From DATGKR01 sp035294565 (GTDB lineage Bacteria > Actinomycetota > Acidimicrobiia > Acidimicrobiales > Palsa-688), in the NCBI GenBank assembly GCA_035294565.1, contig DATGKR010000138.1:1-15496 (forward strand): a stretch of DNA of 15,496 nt. Reading direction: 5' to 3'. Positions 13,365-15,496 of the stretch are shown piece after piece. Position numbers and translations under genes: made by a program. The notes beneath the pieces are model-generated. The model saw nothing but the letters and a program-made list of their open reading frames with translations. It had not been told where the DNA came from and did not search any database. Position 1 is the first letter of the stretch. Each line of letters begins with the position of its first letter.

Positions 13365-14633
13365 TCACCCTCCTTGGCTGCGCTGCTCTTCGACCGGGGA
13401 GGGAGGTTCCTTGGGGAGCCCCAGGGCCCGCTCCCCGATTATGTTCCGCTGGATCTGGCTGGTGCCCGAGAAGATGGTGCCGGCGCGGCTGGACACGAAA
13501 GTTGCTTGCCAACGAGCGAGGTGGTAGGAGCCGGGTTCTCCCTCCCCGTCGGGCTCGCCGCTCGGGGCGTCCCCCTCGCCGGCCAGCATCGCGTCGGGGC
13601 CGAGCAGACCGACAGCGACCTCGCCGAAACGCTTGTGGTACTCCGACCAGAACAGCTTGTTGACGCTGGCCTCCGGGCCGGGCTCACGCTTGGCGGCGAG
13701 GGTGGCGAGCAGGCGCAAACCCTGGAACCGCATCAACTGCACGTGCGTGTACGCCCAGGCCAGGTCCTGGCGAACCAGGGCTTCACCGACCCGGCCCCGT
13801 TTGGTCGCCTCGTCGACGAGCGCCCAGAACTCGCGCTCGTAGCGCAGGTGCTGGGTGGTCGCCGATCCTCCCCGCTCGTTGCCGAGGGTCGTCATGGCGA
13901 CCCGCCACCCGTTGTTGAGCCCCCCGATCACGTTGAAGAGGGGGGCCCGGCAGCCGTCGATGAACTCCTGGCTGAAACCGGAAGCACCGGTGGCCTGTCG
14001 CAGCGGCCGGACCTCGATACCGTTGTCGTGCAGCGGAGCTAGCACGAAGGACAGTCCCCGGTGCTTCGGCGCCTCGGGGTCAGTTCGGCAGAGAATGAAG
14101 ATCCAATTGGCGAGGTGCGCCCCCGAGGTCCACACCTTCTGGCCGGAGATGACCACCTCGTCCCCGTCGACGACTCCCTTCGTCTCCACGGCTGCCAGGT
14201 CAGAACCGTGGTTGGGCTCGGAGAACCCCTGGCAGTAGCGGTCCTCGCCGGAGATGATCCGCGGCAGGAAGTGGGCCTTCTGCTCCTCGGTGCCGTGGAC
14301 GATGATCGAAGGTCCGACGAGGGACTCGCCCATCCCCCGGGTGACACGCGGTACTCCCGCCCGGTGGAACTCCTCGTTCAAAACCGCGACCTGCACACCC
14401 GACAGGCCTTGCCCGCCGAACTTCTCCGGCCACTGCGGGCAGACGAGCCGCGCCTCTAGGAGCCGCTCGGTCCAGTGCCTGTACGACTCCCCGATCCGTC
14501 CGGAAAGGCGGTCACCGCTGAGGTAGAGCGCCCTCTCATCGACATCCTCCAGGCCTTCGGCGCGGTTGGCCTCGATCCACTTGCGCAGCCTCAGTCGAAA
14601 GGCGTCGAGCTCGGGGCCTAGATCCAGCTTCAC
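13365..14633 (-). CDS. Acyl-CoA dehydrogenase (FadE-type)
   Basis: This 422-residue FAD enzyme is read on minus from GTG 14633 with a G-rich ribosome site (GTGGGGGG). It introduces the alpha-beta double bond in an acyl-CoA. The N-terminal helical domain ends near 115, and the beta-domain FAD contacts are FSEPNHGSDLAAVE (137-150) and VWTSGAHLANWIFI (168-180). The C-terminal helical domain ends GTIFSGTSQIQRNIIGERALGLPKEP. The usual catalytic glutamate before GTS is Ser389 here. Glu253 in TTLGNERGG may serve instead, as in isovaleryl-CoA dehydrogenase, or the protein may be one half of an alpha2-beta2 enzyme as in mycobacterial cholesterol dehydrogenases. No partner chain lies in the window. About 20 acidic/Gly residues (GEGDAPSGEPDGEGEPG, 352-368) are inserted before the last helix. 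Confidence 0.92.
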   Translation of the reverse strand: MKLDLGPELDAFRLRLRKWIEANRAEGLEDVDERALYLSGDRLSGRIGESYRHWTERLLEARLVCPQWPEKFGGQGLSGVQVAVLNEEFHRAGVPRVTRGMGESLVGPSIIVHGTEEQKAHFLPRIISGEDRYCQGFSEPNHGSDLAAVETKGVVDGDEVVISGQKVWTSGAHLANWIFILCRTDPEAPKHRGLSFVLAPLHDNGIEVRPLRQATGASGFSQEFIDGCRAPLFNVIGGLNNGWRVAMTTLGNERGGSATTQHLRYEREFWALVDEATKRGRVGEALVRQDLAWAYTHVQLMRFQGLRLLATLAAKREPGPEASVNKLFWSEYHKRFGEVAVGLLGPDAMLAGEGDAPSGEPDGEGEPGSYHLARWQATFVSSRAGTIFSGTSQIQRNIIGERALGLPKEPPSPVEEQRSQGG

Positions 14634-14696
14634 AGCAACCCCCCACTGCCAATGCCATGGTCGTCATCGCCACGGTCGTCATCGGACCTCGCGGCG

Positions 14697-14728
14697 AGTA
14701 TAGACGCAATTTAGTTCGAGCGTCAAAT
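14697..14728 (-). promoter_or_regulatory. Acyl-CoA dehydrogenase promoter with overlapping operator (site C)
   Basis: On the minus strand TTGACG (14726-14721) and TATACT (14702-14697) are separated by 18 bases, a strong sigma-70-type promoter that would start transcription near 14690, about 57 bases before GTG 14633. The -35 lies inside TTCGAGCGTCAAAT (14715-14728), which matches TTCGA-N3-TCGAA at 9 of 10 positions. The site is 17 bases from the end of the marR gene. Confidence 0.65.
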
Positions 14729-14744
14729 GATCGGTCGGGACCCC

Positions 14745-15284
14745 CTACCCTGACGCTCGCTTGGTGTCGGCAACCCTCTCCTCGATGTACGCGTCCATCG
14801 CTTCCAGCCAGCTCTGCAGGCCTTCGGCGGCTACAGACCTCCTCTCAGGGAGTAGGTGGCGCGCTATGTCGGCCAGGCGCGCGCCCACCGCGGCGTCGGC
14901 GGCCCGCAACACCCTGCGTCCCTCCGTGGTCAGCACGTGATCGACGCGGCGACGGTCAGCGGCGACCGGTCGACGCTCCACCAGCCCCCGCGCCACCAGG
15001 CCGTCGATGATCGCTGTCACGCTCGGGGGGCTCACCACGAGCTTCGAGGCCAGGGCCGACGCGGCGGCCGATCCCCTCTCGAGGAGGACGAGAACCCTGT
15101 ACTGGGCGAGGGAGAGCTCGACGCCGCCGAGGGCGATCTCCACGTGCTTGGCCAGGCGCACGACCACCCGGCCGGAGTCCTGCCCCAGAACGGAGCCGGC
15201 GGGCTGCTGCTCGGAGGTCGTGGCCTCCTCGCCGCCCTTGCCGAGCCCCCGGGTCGCTCCGCGATCAGAGGGGGCGGAGGTCAC
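14745..15284 (-). CDS. MarR-family transcriptional regulator
   Basis: This 179-residue winged-helix regulator is read on minus from GTG 15284. A longer reading from TTG 15344 is open but would begin inside a perfect terminator-like hairpin, so it is rejected. The first 40 residues are polar and low-complexity. The MarR core follows: VVRLAKHVEIALGGVELSLAQYRVLVLLERG, helix-turn-helix AAASALASKLVVSPPSVTAIIDGLVARGLVERR and wing PVAADRRRVDHVLTTEGRRVL (the DxRR signature). C-terminal helices then provide dimerisation. It lies directly upstream of, and in line with, the acyl-CoA dehydrogenase operon, whose promoter carries a palindromic site. It is thus the nearest candidate for the factor that reads the three shared palindromes, but this is not shown. 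No Cys is seen in the core, so redox sensing is unlikely. Confidence 0.87.
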   Translation of the reverse strand: MTSAPSDRGATRGLGKGGEEATTSEQQPAGSVLGQDSGRVVVRLAKHVEIALGGVELSLAQYRVLVLLERGSAAASALASKLVVSPPSVTAIIDGLVARGLVERRPVAADRRRVDHVLTTEGRRVLRAADAAVGARLADIARHLLPERRSVAAEGLQSWLEAMDAYIEERVADTKRASG

Positions 15285-15287
15285 GCC

Positions 15288-15323
15288 AAAACGCCGGGGC
15301 ACGGAAGAAATTGTGCCCCGGCG
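15288..15323 (-). terminator. Rho-independent-type terminator of the yceI gene
   Basis: CGCCGGGGCAC at 15292-15302 and GTGCCCCGGCG at 15313-15323 are perfect inverted 11-mers around a 10-base loop. On the minus strand the stem is followed by TTTT (15291-15288). It lies 69 bases after the stop of the minus-strand YceI gene. The short T-run makes it a moderate terminator. Confidence 0.7.
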
Positions 15324-15392
15324 CACCCCCTGGCGTCCAAACAACTGGGCCGAACGAGTCCCAGAACCTGCCGTGACGGGGAAGAAGGCCGC

Positions 15393-15496
15393 TCAGACGG
15401 CGGGGTCTTCGACCTTGATCGCCGAGACCTCGAACTCGAGGGTCACCTTCTCGCTCACCAGCACGCCGCCGGCTTCGAGGGCGGCGTTCCAGTTGA
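15393..15496 (-). CDS. YceI-family protein, C-terminal fragment (5' part outside window)
   Basis: Only the last 34 residues are visible, reading NWNAALEAGGVLVSEKVTLE and then FEVSAIKVEDPAV before TGA at 15395-15393. NWNxxLEAGGVLVxExVxLE is the typical final strand pair of the YceI lipocalin-like barrel, whose members bind polyprenoid or other lipid-like molecules. The start, and any signal peptide, lie beyond the right edge. It is terminated by the hairpin at 15288-15323 and so is a separate unit from marR. Confidence 0.75.
   Translation of the reverse strand, partial: NWNAALEAGGVLVSEKVTLEFEVSAIKVEDPAV

Noticed and set aside
14714..14728. LexA (SOS box) reading of the TTCGA-type palindromes
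   Set aside because: The actinobacterial SOS box needs GAAC-N4-GTTC type arms with a four-base centre. The sites here have a three-base centre and lack the full arms.

Overview
The window is GC-rich (well over 65% by eye). It has GTG and TTG starts, 4-bp GTGA/ATGA/TTGA gene overlaps and several near-leaderless starts behind TAnnnT boxes. The proteins look actinobacterial: a mycothiol-type ArsC, a CadI-like ArsI, an Ltp2/DUF35 pair and FadE-type dehydrogenases. I infer an Actinomycetota chromosome, possibly an uncultured Acidimicrobiia-like lineage. The class-level placement is a guess. No rRNA, tRNA, CRISPR array, transposase or phage gene was seen.

Layout. (1) 1-1040, minus: the N-terminal two thirds of a membrane-anchored SpoIIE/RsbU-type phosphatase, cut by the left edge; its true frame differs from the longest closed ORF there. 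(2) 1103-3589: a compact arsenic resistance locus. arsR is divergent from arsI-acr3-arsC, whose genes overlap by 4 bp, with a shared operator/promoter at 1588-1641. (3) 3643-4014, minus: a small VOC-fold protein. (4) 4193-5919: a two-gene ABC-2 exporter preceded by a possible 11-codon leader. (5) 5920-6275: a repeat-rich gap with a 28-bp tandem hairpin repeat and a 181-bp element bounded by 22-bp inverted repeats that carries 32-bp direct repeats. (6) 6276-6581: a small unrecognised protein. (7) 6697-14633: a catabolic block. On plus: an SDR, an alpha/beta hydrolase, an ADP-forming acyl-CoA synthetase, an Ltp2-like thiolase-fold protein and its DUF35 partner. On minus and convergent: an acyl-CoA dehydrogenase followed by an MFE-type SDR. 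(8) 14745-15284, minus: a MarR regulator. (9) 15393-15496, minus: the C-terminus of a YceI protein with a hairpin terminator behind it.

How the parts fit. The arsenic locus covers arsenate reduction (ArsC), arsenite efflux (Acr3) and demethylation of methylarsenite (ArsI) under an arsenite-sensing repressor. The catabolic block has the enzyme classes needed to activate a carboxylic acid to a CoA ester, desaturate it, oxidise a hydroxyacyl-CoA and release a ketone or aldehyde by retro-aldol cleavage, as in bacterial steroid side-chain degradation. No enoyl-CoA hydratase and no second dehydrogenase subunit lie in the window. Three related palindromes, TTnGA-N3-TCGAA, sit in the upstream regions of three of these transcription units (6667-6679, 7651-7663, 14715-14727), one of them overlapping the -35 box of the dehydrogenase promoter. 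They suggest a small regulon, possibly under the adjacent MarR protein. This is the most interesting pattern I found, and it is an inference from sequence alone.
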